NCBI GenBank assembly: GCA_034190875.2
Contig: CM067357.1
Span: 20,696,644 to 20,760,643 of the forward strand
DNA: 64,000 bases
Direction of reading: 5' to 3'
DNA from: Urechis unicinctus
Taxonomy: Eukaryota; Annelida; Polychaeta; Xenopneusta; Urechidae
The position numbers were made by a program, and so were the translations under genes. Of the stretch, positions 52,231 to 64,000 are shown piece by piece (position 1 is the stretch's first letter; each line of letters starts with the position of its first letter). The notes beneath the pieces are model-generated. The model was not told the DNA's origin, did no database searches, and worked only from the letters and a program-made list of their open reading frames with translations.

Positions 52231-53030
52231 GTGCATGGTTCACAGGCAATTGCATTCACCAATGCACTTTCCATTGCAGGTGCTTGAAATAAAGAGCTTA
52301 ATGATTAAATTCTTGTGAATAAATCTTGCAGCACAGAGGCTTATACTCCAATATCTGTAAAGGCATATATTGTCACATACATTTGTATTGTTGCAATATT
52401 TTGAATTGACATGTTTTGCCCAGCATTAGTTGGCTATTCTACTACTACACTCAAGCGAAAATATGTTGCGCAAGCCAATGAAAACAAGCCCTGCGTTGAA
52501 AACTTCAAGAGGGTGTTAGACACGAGTATGATACGCTAAAAACAAATTAAAAGGGAGTTTGGTTTGTTGCTATTATGGCTGCAAAATTTCGCTTGCCACA
52601 TTTGTAATATATGCTTTTAAAACTTGCAATTAGCGTTTTAGTTCTAAAATGTCGTGACTCAGTCATAATCAGCGACTGATATGACAAGCTTTTTTTTTTG
52701 GGGGGGGGGTGGCGACTTGTGTCTACAAAATTAACTCGTACTACGCTGTACCTGAATAAGATGGCGCTGTCAATAATGCAAGTGACATCATGTACTCCGT
52801 GGAAGTAGTTGCGCCCCGAGGTAGAAAGTAATGACACAATTGTGTGTTACGCTCCAGTATACGGCTGCTAATGTTTTCAAGTAACAATATCTGATATTGC
52901 GAATGGCTACATATTAAATGCGTTTTGTATTGTAAAGCACATCATGCAGAACCCTCGTGTATAAATGTGATCATTCGGGGGGTTCGGGGTTTCTGGTTAT
53001 TCGATAGAGTTTTGTGGGCACACAGCAACT

Positions 53031-53253
53031 GATCGCTGGACTCATAATGTTATATGGAGAGTGTGAATATCGAATACCATTGCTATATATCGTTATCAAT
53101 TCTGCCCATAGAACTGCAATTAAACCAACATTAATCTTCCTATCTGGTATACTAGCCCATAATTATATTGATCAAAAACAGGTCATGATGCTTTGCATTC
53201 TGCCCCTGTGCTTCTCTCTGTCTTATCTCAAGCCAATGAGCTTCTCGACGTGA
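53031..53253 (+). other. 223-bp segment present only in copy 2, fully open
   Basis: Copy 1 joins the flanks at about 25462 with a 'tga' shared at both ends. One plus-strand frame (53014-53253, 79 codons, hydrophobic, phrase IKPTLIFLSGILAHNYI) is open across the entire segment, starting from a non-ATG codon. About 0.5% of random frames this long would stay open, or about 3% over six frames, so the evidence is weak. A short membrane-protein relic is conceivable; no family is recognised. Confidence 0.25.
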
Positions 53254-55853
53254 CCAGATCGTACCTACATCTCGTTTACACTTCAGTTCTAGATATACCC
53301 GTGATTAATTCATAATTGGCCTTATTACATAGCTATCGTGGAACATGAAAAACAAATCAATATTGGTTAGTAAAAAGGTTGTAGATAATATATGGAACGA
53401 TATTCAAGCTTGATTGCAACACGAAGCACTATATGTATTATTTTCATCAGCATCTTTATATTGATAATGTTCGCGTCTTGTCAAACCAGCCTATCCAATT
53501 AATATGGCTTTTTAAACATTATGAGGTTGTTTGCTATAGGACAGCAGCTTCAGTAAATTGTCATTTATCATTGTGCTGTGCAATGCTGACTTAAACAGAT
53601 GCATAAATACACACCATTAATCCCGAAACGAATCTATAATTGTTATCGACTGTCGATATAGTATGTACCCGATGAAAATGAAAAACCACACTTACTTAAT
53701 ATTCAACCAGCACGCCATGGCTGCACTGGAATGCGACAGGACTATTTGTTACTGGCGCAAAAGTGATTGAGCTACCCACGCAACAACAAAACGCATCAAA
53801 GGTTTTTGGTCATTAGTGCATTCGGATTGGTAGAATCAACGTGTGCCTCCATTCTTCCGTGATAATTGTCACAACCGCATCCGAATGGTTGATATGGCGG
53901 CACAAAGCAACAAGCGTTAGTGGACTGTTAGGCTTGCCGATCCTTAAAAACATTATCTCCCTAGGTGATGTTTTTCGTCGCCCGTATCTAATTCGCTGCC
54001 GCTTACTGTTCATGCAATAAGTGATTACAATTTCCTTGCTTGGTTCATTAGATTCTCGCAGTTTCGAGCAATGATCTTTGCAGTCTACACTCAAACTAAC
54101 TAACCTCGGTTAGCATCGTTCTGTCCAGATGTGCATGCATAAAGCCAGTGGGTATATATGATGATCATCTTTACTCTCTCACATAAAAGATCGAAAGGAC
54201 ATTTGTAGAAATACAATCACCGACAATGGACTTCTGCCATCTTGCAGTGTTTGATTGATACCAATCTATCCATCTACATGTAATAATCACCTGTGTGGTT
54301 AGGGCTTGGTGGAATATAACGGTCTTTGGGTTCTTGACAATGGTGATGTTGTACATATTTATTCTAATGCTTTCAAATACCATGGCGAGGCACCTTATAA
54401 AATATCAATGTGACACAGCACAATGCACTTCCCCATAAAAGCAATCATCAGCAAGCAGTATCCATGATTAACTATTGGCGGACAAAGATCTTGTTATAAT
54501 AAGGCGAATTACGAATTGAAAGAACTTGCTTACGTGTCACAACAATAAAAATGGGGTTCTAGTACGACGTAAAGTCACAGGGTACCATTCATTCACCATT
54601 AGCGCACGAAATACCGCTCCGCTCCAAAGAACGTTAAATATCGCTTTTATTATTTTGTACAAGTGTCATAGGTACTTTCAGTAATTCAAGACAATTGATT
54701 TGTCGGAGACGAACTCACGCACAACTGCAAGACCGACCAAGCTGTTTTGTGCGTACAGGAGTGTCATGTAACGCGAGATGCACAACATACATTAAATGAA
54801 TGTAAATCATCCCACAAGTAATGCACCTAAGGATATGCAGTTCATGATAGTTGGCCAATTGTCGTGTCCTGAAACAAAGTTTATAACATCAATGTTTACT
54901 ACCCACGTTAGCACCTATATCTAACACGTCTATGTTCTTACTTTCTGTAAAACAATTCGTTACCAGTTTTAATACACCACAATGCCAATGAATCAACACG
55001 TTGAACAATCATCCCCTTGATGTGATGACATGATAACTGTTTTTGCCAGATAAGAAACTGCTTTCTGTACGAATGGGTGCTTCGTGTCCTTTATTGTTTG
55101 CAGTTGAGTTGAAGTCAAGATCTGGATGCCGAAATAACATTATTCTCATCTAAATACGCTGTGAAACGAAGCGCATTAGACATCCACACATTCACATGAC
55201 AATAATGTAAACAATTCAGTTATTGCACTAGAAAGGCGATTATCAGCGCACATGCTTTGGCAAAAGCCGTTCAATCAACGCAATACTAAGATGCTGTAGC
55301 GACCATTGTAAATTATAATGACTATAGAACTCGTCGCATCAGATGTTGAATTATACGTTCGCGAAGCGATACAAAAGTGATCAAGATTTGAGGCCCGCAT
55401 CGGCGACTAGATGAATGGGAATGATGTAATCTTACTCCAACGTTGGAAATGCAATGGTGTAATAATTTTATTGAAAACAATGGTGTTGATCGTCAATAAT
55501 TATCCAATAGCGAAATAATAATAACGCATAAGTTTCGTACATCTAGTTCGTTCCATATAGGACAATTATTATTATTTAAAATAGGTAAACTGGGTTAAGA
55601 CGGGCAAGGTAACGTCAAACATTTGTATTAAACCAGTAACCGTGGTAACCTCAAAAGGAAACTGAGAATTGTGAGTAAAATTCAAGTAATGCGTAACTAA
55701 ATTTGGCAATAAAGTTTACAGGTCAAATAAAGAAATATCTTTATTCAATGTTTGAAAATGATATCGAAATCTACATGCGGTCGTCAGCAACTGATTTAGA
55801 AATATACATTTTCCAGGTCGAATCTGTCCAGCTATCGCTCGAAAAAAATTCGG

Positions 55854-55975
55854 TAATTTCCAGACAGTGACGTCACATATGTTGCTGTCGTGAGGACAAA
55901 CAATCATCGCCATCGTCAGTCTTTACTCAAAGGTTCGTTGACAGTGTCAAACCTACTATTCTTACTTCACGGTCT
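55854..55975. promoter_or_regulatory. Hyperconserved island 1 with CRE-like palindrome (copy 2)
   Basis: Counterpart of 29758-29879, with TGACGTCA at 55868-55875. It lies upstream of island 2 at exactly the same spacing (70 nt) as in copy 1, although those 70 nt differ at about 19 positions. Confidence 0.35.
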
Positions 55976-56045
55976 GGTCGTGATTGGTTTCAGTGTCCAA
56001 AATACAACAAACTACTTTGCAAATACCAACTCGCTTTAGGCACCT

Positions 56046-56123
56046 TGGAGTTGATGGCAGCCGAACTAAACGACAGAGCGCCTCACAGAACAGGAGCGGT
56101 AACAAGTGCGATCTGCTTACAGA
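56046..56123 (+). other. Hyperconserved island 2, possible short coding start (copy 2)
   Basis: Identical to 29950-30027. Here the frame from the ATG at 56054 continues through non-repetitive DNA and stops near 56190, giving a peptide of about 45 residues. Past the island the sequence diverges from copy 1. A separate frame (56184-56444) follows in another phase. Confidence 0.3.
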
Positions 56124-56449
56124 ACCCTGATCTGATTATAACCAATGTTGTTCTCTGTCACTATACATGCAGTCAACTAGCGCATGGGGCATAGCGAGCT
56201 GTACCCGGAATGTGAGCATGCACTACTACTTTTCGTCTGTCCAGGCGCGGCTCATACCCAATATATGAACCGGCGACTGGCTAAATACCAAAATAATGTA
56301 TCGATTAAATGTCTATGTGATGAAATAAGTTGTACATTTGAAAAAATTGTCGTGTATCAACCCTCCTCCAATGTCGTTATTGTATTGTTTGCTCAGCTCA
56401 TTGATTTGGTGTTACCGTGCAGTGTAACTACACAGCGTGGTTAATGTTC

Positions 56450-56607
<158 letters not shown>

Positions 56608-57733
56608 AGCTGATATATGTCTTTGGTGCGATTGATACATTGGTGCCATATATCTATATATATATATATATATATGATTTTGTTGGGATCGAAAAGCTGA
56701 CATTGCACATAAGTAAATTCGGATATTGCAAATATATTGAATCTGAGCAAATATATTCCTACCGCTCTATCACATCGGCTAGCAATCATATACTACACTG
56801 AAGCACTATGCATCGTCAAATCATCCACGTCATTTTTGGTGACATTTGGACAGCTATACCACAGCATTTTTCGCTGGAGTGATATATTGATTAACCCTAG
56901 CGGTAATAATGATATCGACCGTATGCCACAACTGATAACTGCGGACCTCGTAACCATTTGTGTCCATATTTGCCCAATAATTAGGCATTTGTTATGTATA
57001 AGATTACATATGCGTTTGATTGAATGTTCATACAAAAACATTTGCCAGTAGTACATTATGATGAATTACCGATAAATATTCATAGACAATTGTGTCGCTG
57101 TATATTGGAAGATGAATATTGATTGATGTGTATTGTTTCGTCCAGGTACTACAGAACATAGTGGCGCTACATCAGCTTGCTTGACATAATCTGAAACCAT
57201 CTTGCTGCCATTTTATTAGTCATTGAACAAATTAATGACTTTTCTTTAGACTTTTCTCTCTGCTCCTGATTCTAGTTTAATACCTCCAATATAATGAGCA
57301 TCTATTCTAAAGCCACTTATTAATGAGGCAGCATTATAAATACGTGAAAGATATGTCATATAATATTTTCATGAGCGCAATAAACTTGAAAAGGCTGGTA
57401 TACCACTATTTTGATATCGCATGCTTTGCGCATAACTGTATCACACTCCGACATGGATATGCATTCAGTTGGAAAGTATTATTCGCACATCCTAATGCTG
57501 AAAACAGTAAACTATCGTCGTGCTCCGTGTCACGATAGGCTAGGCCTCATGTGATAAACAGCGATGGCAATGACATAATCACGTGACAATCGGATGTCAT
57601 AAAGCTAAAGCGAAATGATGTGTCCGGAATGGCTATCCCATGACATAAGATTTGCTTGGCATTAGAGACGCAGAATGACACATTAATGATGCACTATAAT
57701 AAAATAATGCACTACATTAAAGGTTATAGAAGT

Positions 57734-57783
57734 AGTGACTTGACATATCCGTGGCAGGAAACAAATGTTTTTGAATGTTGATT
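57734..57783 (+). repeat. Direct repeat, first copy
   Basis: Matches 58300-58349 at 44 of 50 positions (hand count), including 'catatccgtgg' and 'gaaacaaatgttt'. Its relatives elsewhere in the genome are unknown. Confidence 0.75.
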
Positions 57784-58299
57784 GGGGTTTTTTGTTGACG
57801 CATAATCATTTCCCATGAAAGGAAAATTTGGCTCTTCTAATATATTCTGCATATTTTGCCTTACCTTTCTGTCCGATTTCAAGCAAGAATCAACGTTAAG
57901 CGCCGTTAAGAATCAGTTTTTCTTACGTTATTGTATTGCGGTTGCTACTTGGCACTTGATTGGCTCATGTTTTAGTCCCCCACTACACATCTTCTAGCTA
58001 TTTTTTTGTGAGTCAATAGCTACCAAAAAGCGGAGAAAACAACCAGAGAGTCACCCGGAAGCTGTTAAGATTATGGTTGAGGATAGCAACCAATTAATTG
58101 TGCCTACAACTTTGATACATTAAAGACCGTCCCGGTTTGTTTATGCTCCCTTTACTACTAAGAGCGCATTTATTGTGCATTTCGATTAAAACATCAATGT
58201 GACGAATTATCTATTGGCGCATGGTCTTCTCTAGTTATCAGTTGAGTGATGCGATGTTATGCAGCCGTCGCATTTATCAAATTGTTTAGATGGCTTTTT

Positions 58300-58349
58300 A
58301 GTGATTTGTCATATCCGTGGTGGGAAACAAATGTTTATGAATGTTGGTT
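58300..58349 (+). repeat. Direct repeat, second copy
   Basis: Second member of the pair beginning at 57734, 566 bp apart, same orientation. Confidence 0.75.
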
Positions 58350-60399
58350 AGTTATGCGAAGTGTCGGATGTAACGTAGCAATAGTCGCCAAATGGTTTGC
58401 GTAATCTAACATGTAAATGCATCCATCCATTGATAAATAACATGCCTACTAAATAGCTTCAGAAATGTAATTGATTTTATGTTTTATAATGATATACTAT
58501 TTAAATACACCTACCTTGTTGATATAACTACTGTATCCATTATTCTGCCCAAGCTACGCCATTGCTGATTTTGGGCGGACCTGTCGATATCACTTCCGTT
58601 CTCTTTCGGCGCATGCGAAAAACTACACTCAACTAATATTCAGTACTGGATGCAAAAAATCTAAAATTGAACACTGTTCGCAAATAATGCTAGTGCGTTA
58701 TACGATCAGTCACTGTCAAATGAAAGTAGAAAATCGTTACCAAACAACAAAATACCATAATCGGTCCCAGAATTATCATGTCTATGATGTAACCTGTCAA
58801 CCCAAGGCGATTACCCCCGCGCAAAACTGGCATATAATATTCCGCTACATGATGGCAAAACCAAACCACTTTGGGATGTTAAACTGTTTAAGGCAGTCAA
58901 TTTAGCCTGAAAAGCTCATAAGATTTGATCCACTTGGTATGCTATATCGTCCGTATGTCTTATATTCACCATTCATTCTTATAGTTTTCGGTCCATCACG
59001 GACACTGAGGCGATATGTTTGGCACTGCACATGTTGTGCAATGGCGTTTTAAATCAGCCTCTGCAATCGGAAAAGAGGTTTTCGTATATTTGGCGTATGT
59101 GCTTATAAGCTCGACTGATAGTAAAAACGCATTGCTTTGACTCCCTGCCAGTTATTGTCTAACTATCGAAACGGCACATGTGTTATGACCGGAACGGATA
59201 AATTGCAGCAATTCTAATCTTTTGGATTTGTAATGTGTGTTAGAGAAAACATGGAAAATAATTGTATGAACCCGAACACTAAAACGTGTTAAGCTGCAGA
59301 ACAATAAACAAATATGCCTGCTTAAAGGGCCCGATGTTGCCCTATCGTTTCGTTTTACCAGAATCTATTTCTTAAGACTTAGCAAGCATGAGCGATGTGT
59401 TGGACTCAACTCGGACAACTAGAAGTTGTGATAAAATTTGAAAGACATTGAGATACTTCTGTCAATAGATTGATATGTTTAATTCATAATATCTCGTGGC
59501 TCACTATTTTATGGTATATATCGCCAGCTCTGCTTCAGTCATTATTATGTATGTACCACATCCTATTGCAGCCTAAATCGCACTCACACGTCCAAAATGT
59601 ACCATTAGTGACTGAATGATGGATAATTTACTACTACTTGGATTGATCAGCATTTCGTATGCAATGCGATTCTACAGATTGGAGACATTAATGCTTTCTG
59701 ATTGTATAAATGCTGCTGCTACTTTTAATAGCTGCATGTTTATTTTTGAACATTGCAATTGATTCAATGCACTTTCAGGAGAAGATTAATACTCCTGTTT
59801 AAAGAAAACTACAGGATATAAATATTTATGGTTAATTTCAGATCAAGTAGTGCCCCCACTTGTTATTAATATTTCTGATGACATTACTCACGGGTGGTAT
59901 AACTATATATCCAGTTTGTTCAAAAACGTTAACAAAATGGGATCTTATGTCTTTTGAAATCATCGTTTGTCTTCATTTAATACGTGTATAGCATCTCTCC
60001 GTATTATTGCTATAACGAATGCCAGAACTGTTATGACACGAGTTTCTCTACTTCCCGATTGATATGGCTTCAACGAGCCGCCTTCGCAGTAACAAACTAG
60101 GTTGATTGATTATACAAGGCTTTTTACAATTAGGCGACGTTTACTTGAAGCCTCAGCCGGAAAGACAATCCAGATTGGAAGCTTTGCAGTTCATTGCCTC
60201 GTGAAAATGACAAGCAACCTATATTATATTTTGTTCTCTATCGAGCACATATATATTAGGAAGACTAAATCAGCAAGTTTGTTAACATGAGTCGATCCCC
60301 CTATTTATCTATAAGTTGACATGCTAGAAGGATGTAAAACACGTTTGCTAACACTGAGTCGATTCCCCTATTTATTTTGCATTGAAGTCAGGCATTGGG

Positions 60400-60765
60400 C
60401 AATTAAAAATATATATATACTGGATACATTCGAGAGGTCCATGAATATAGAATATATAAATACTGTGCATATATATAATATATATATATAACTGAGAGAC
60501 ATACATATATACATACGTATGTATATTAGTTATATCAGGGTGCTTATAGATATATAATAGAGAGTATATATCTCTAGCTCTTCTTATATCTATATTCAAT
60601 ATTCATATCTATATATCCTCTATATATAAATTAGAGGAGTAGAGAGATGAGATATGATATAGAGAGAGGCATCCAGATATATATATATGATATGGATATA
60701 TATATATATGTTTCCGTATGGGCTTGTGAGTTCATATAGAGGTCGTAGATATATAATATATATAG

Positions 60766-60796
<31 letters not shown>

Positions 60797-61310
60797 ATAT
60801 ATAAAAGGGGGGGACTATATATCTAGATATATATATATAGAGAGGAGTATATATCACTATCTCTGTAGATATATATATATCTAGAGCGACATATATGTAT
60901 AGAAATCTATATAACATCCCTCATTATATATATATACATAATCTAAATATATATATGTATATATATTTATATATGGTATACATATATATTTAGGTATATA
61001 TAGATAGATATATATATATATGTATATACATATATTATTATGTATAGATTAATATATATCTATATATAATATATATGTTTATATATATATCTATATCATA
61101 TATATATATATACATTTTCTATCTATATAAATGTGTTTATATATTTATATATATATAGTTATATATATGTGTTTCTATATTTGTATATATTTATATATAT
61201 ACCTATGCATATATTTATTTATATATATATCTATATATATATATATTTATATATATATTAACATACATTTATATATATATATATATATAGATATATATAT
61301 ATATATATAT

Positions 61311-61386
<76 letters not shown>
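60400..61386. repeat. ~1-kb compound AT maze
   Basis: Almost entirely TA/ATAT with scattered TAGA and TACA variants, ending in a pure (TA)n run (61313-61386). It contains a perfect 20-nt palindrome centred on ACGT (60507-60526). Open frames here translate to Tyr-Ile repeats and are artefacts. It separates single-copy DNA from unit D. Confidence 0.95.
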
Positions 61387-61390
<4 letters not shown>

Positions 61391-61689
61391 TTACACCTAT
61401 GCTGACAATTATGTATTTGCTTTTTAACTTAATTGTATCCTTATAAATGAGTTACTTCTGATTGTGGAATAAATTGCAACGTGTACTGAGCTAATATACT
61501 ATCATTCGACTAACATCCAGACTATAGAATTAAGGATTTCTATTACCTAAGTAGCGGGTTTGTGCGACATCATGGTTACCAGGGTCAGAATTAATGGCAT
61601 AATTGATCTGCGTTTAATACTTCGTCAGATATTGCTGATAATACGGTTGTCCAGAACGTGTGATGTGGTTGAATAGGCGACGACAATTG

Positions 61690-61770
61690 CCACTGCCAGC
61701 TAAATAATCACTTATATAGTCAACTGTCTCGGAGTGTTTATCTTGTTAATTGACTTATCAGGCAGTATGT
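61690..61770 (+). repeat. End of an M1-type module in unit D
   Basis: Matches 4312-4395 and 32700-32800 (the 'aataatcactt' and 'tgtctcggag' landmarks). It retains the 'cttatcagg' block deleted from copy 1. Confidence 0.6.
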
Positions 61771-62908
61771 TATCGGATAGAGAATGGATAGTGCTATTAC
61801 ATCAAATCAAACGCTCTCAGTCCATTTATTGATACATTTACAATCCGTAAGTATAATCAGTGAGCACGTGAGAGTCGACTACTACTGGCTTATTTTTAAC
61901 TGCAAATATCGATTTCCGTCTATCAATAGCTGTATGTCATATAATGGAGCTAAATATGCGCTTATGTGCGATTACAAATAGCATTATATTACGACTTTTT
62001 TACAATAATGTGTTCGAGTATCTGTACTAAATGCAATTGTTTTGAAAATACATGACATCCAAATCTTGTTTTACAAATTAAGGCTACGAACACGATGCAT
62101 ACGCGCTCGTAAGATAGAGTGAGATAAAGCATTGTTGCGAAACTAAGAAAGCATTACAGATCATATATCTTTTTCCTTTTGTGTACTTTGCACACCTTTC
62201 TTTTGTTAACTGCTAGTTACATTGATAACCGAGGACGTTTTCTTCAGATATCATTGCCTAAGTCAGGATAGCCTTTATCAAATACCTTGTTGTCAAATCG
62301 CATTAATATGGTAACACTGCAAAGCCTTTTTGCATTTGGATAGACTGGCTGAAATAACAGCCACGTGTATGAAGGGTTACCATCCACTGGGCATTACGGA
62401 TTAGCTTGTCGATGAATGCTATAAATATCCTGTTCAGGCAATAAGCCCAGAACATATAATTTTAGTTCGTGCCTAAAATTCATTTCATCTTGGAGCCCAT
62501 CAACGGCTGTTGGATGCATTTAAGCTTGAACGGGGCGATGCAACAATCACCATCAACATCATCAATTTGATTTTATGTTCCCAGACATCAAATACTCAAG
62601 AGGACACGTCGTTGTTAATCATGGTAAGGAAGTAGTTTTTGCGACTATCCCAACTAGTCCATGTGATAATAATTAAATATACTCAACAAAAGTTAACAAA
62701 TGCTAGCTATTTGTTTATATTGTAAACGCTACACAAGCGAGCAACGGCCACAAAATATACAGTTAAATGAAATTAAGTATTTACATATACCGGACCCTTG
62801 AACATTTGGCTTCCAAATCGTCGTGTAGGTAATGCCTTTTGTTTGAAAAAATGGCAGCACTTAGAGCGTGATAATAATCTGATAGCTAGCTGTACCATGG
62901 TCAAATGC

Positions 62909-63045
<137 letters not shown>

Positions 63046-64000
63046 AGAATTTTATATGCGAATTTTTATGTCGAACGAACTGCGTGCGATGCATATTTTT
63101 TAACGAATGTTAACACCATTGGTGACAACATGTCCTATGTAATTAAGAACCATCAAAAGATCAAAAGATAAGAAGTAGTTTTTAGAATAAAACCTACACA
63201 GACAATCCTCAGATTGTCCTCATTAAGACGTTGCAAAACCTTTTTACTTTTGCTATCAAATATGAGTTGGTGATACTATTGTGGCCTCAATTGCTGTGTT
63301 TGTTTTAATTACAAACATACCTTTATATAGCGGTCAGTAGGTTAAATCACAGAATCACAACCTGATGCCCTGATATATATGAAACACAGGAATGTATATG
63401 ATCATGTTTGAGGTTGATGTCGGTAATAGTTTAGTCGTTTGCGGCATTGAATACACAGGACTACAATTTTGTTTGTATCAGGATGTCGAGTTGAATTACC
63501 AACTTCCTGGCCGACAGGTTAAGTTTTGAATACAAATGAATCGTACTTTCTTAGAACTACTGTCACAGGTATCATGTTTGCCGTCAAAAGTTATTGATAC
63601 GACCACGCAGCGTTCTTTACCAATTTCATCCATAGGTGGTTAACTGGCGTAATTACCAGTCTTTTGCGGCACAATTTGCTTGTTTTTCCTGAAATAACTA
63701 ATCTTGAGTTGGTAATTAAATGAAAATAACATAGGGAAATGTCCAGAGCTTTCAACAACTAAACCCTATAGCTAGAGTAATAATTTTGGCTGACAGTTCC
63801 ACTTCAGTGCCATCGTCTGCTTGGCGCAGATCAGCTCCCAACACATGGATGCCCTCCCCAGCCAATATACCCACACATTGCCATTTAGCAACCGTGTCGG
63901 TAAAACCTCGTTGCAAAGATGTAATCATGAATGTGCGATGTAAACTCCCCCATGTAATTTGTTAGTTGCTAAACCGTGGAATCGATTGTAAAACTATCAA

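Noticed and set aside
56737-57056. Overlapping open frames on both strands after copy 2
   Set aside because: Both strands are open, there is no recognisable motif, and no second copy is available to test constraint.

Overview
The window looks like AT-rich eukaryotic nuclear DNA and almost certainly carries no intact conventional gene. Evidence for a nuclear eukaryotic source: long perfect (AT)n and (AC)n microsatellites, layered segmental duplications, no operon-like ORF packing, and CpG that is not visibly depleted. I recognise no rRNA, tRNA, transposase, reverse transcriptase or other known domain. The longest open frame on either strand is about 140 codons. At roughly 36% GC stops take about 7% of codons, so about 125 codons is what chance predicts for a sequence this long (my estimate). 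The lineage cannot be named from this sequence.

The main content is a hierarchy of duplications. (1) A large direct duplication: copy 1 at 2477-30072 and copy 2 at 30852-56168, collinear, with a 28,375-bp offset between starts. Most stretches differ by about 1-6% and some by over 10%. (2) Inside each large copy sit two older, diverged, collinear units: A (copy 1 3899-10320; copy 2 32282-38800) and B (copy 1 10321-18410; copy 2 38801-46910). Their alignable blocks are about 80-87% identical. (3) A still older ~300-400-bp module (M1) occurs at the start and in the middle of unit A and in the middle of unit B. (4) A deletion-riddled relative of the unit-A flank plus unit A (unit D) begins at 61431 and runs off the window. 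A short ~0.5-kb tandem pair (E1/E2, 985-1905) near the left edge is also echoed at the start of D.

Between these units are single-copy stretches: 1-984, the ~11.4-kb tail of each large copy (18411-30072 and 46911-56168), a 779-bp spacer (30073-30851) and 56169-61430. Long AT microsatellites lie at 30064-30386, 47320-47461, 56453-56605, 61313-61386 (inside a 1-kb AT maze) and 62909-63045. Several coincide with duplication ends or deletion junctions.

The most suggestive functional signal is at the end of the large duplication. Two blocks (122 nt with one mismatch, 78 nt with none) are preserved between copies, while the 70 nt between them differ at about 27% of sites. The first block holds a TGACGTCA palindrome and the second a short GC-richer frame starting at an ATG. 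Comparing duplicate copies also shows microhomology deletions, a templated insertion, the birth of a microsatellite and a near-identical 302-bp tandem repeat that may be an assembly artefact. Most open frames fail a copy-to-copy test and are reported only as relics or rejected.
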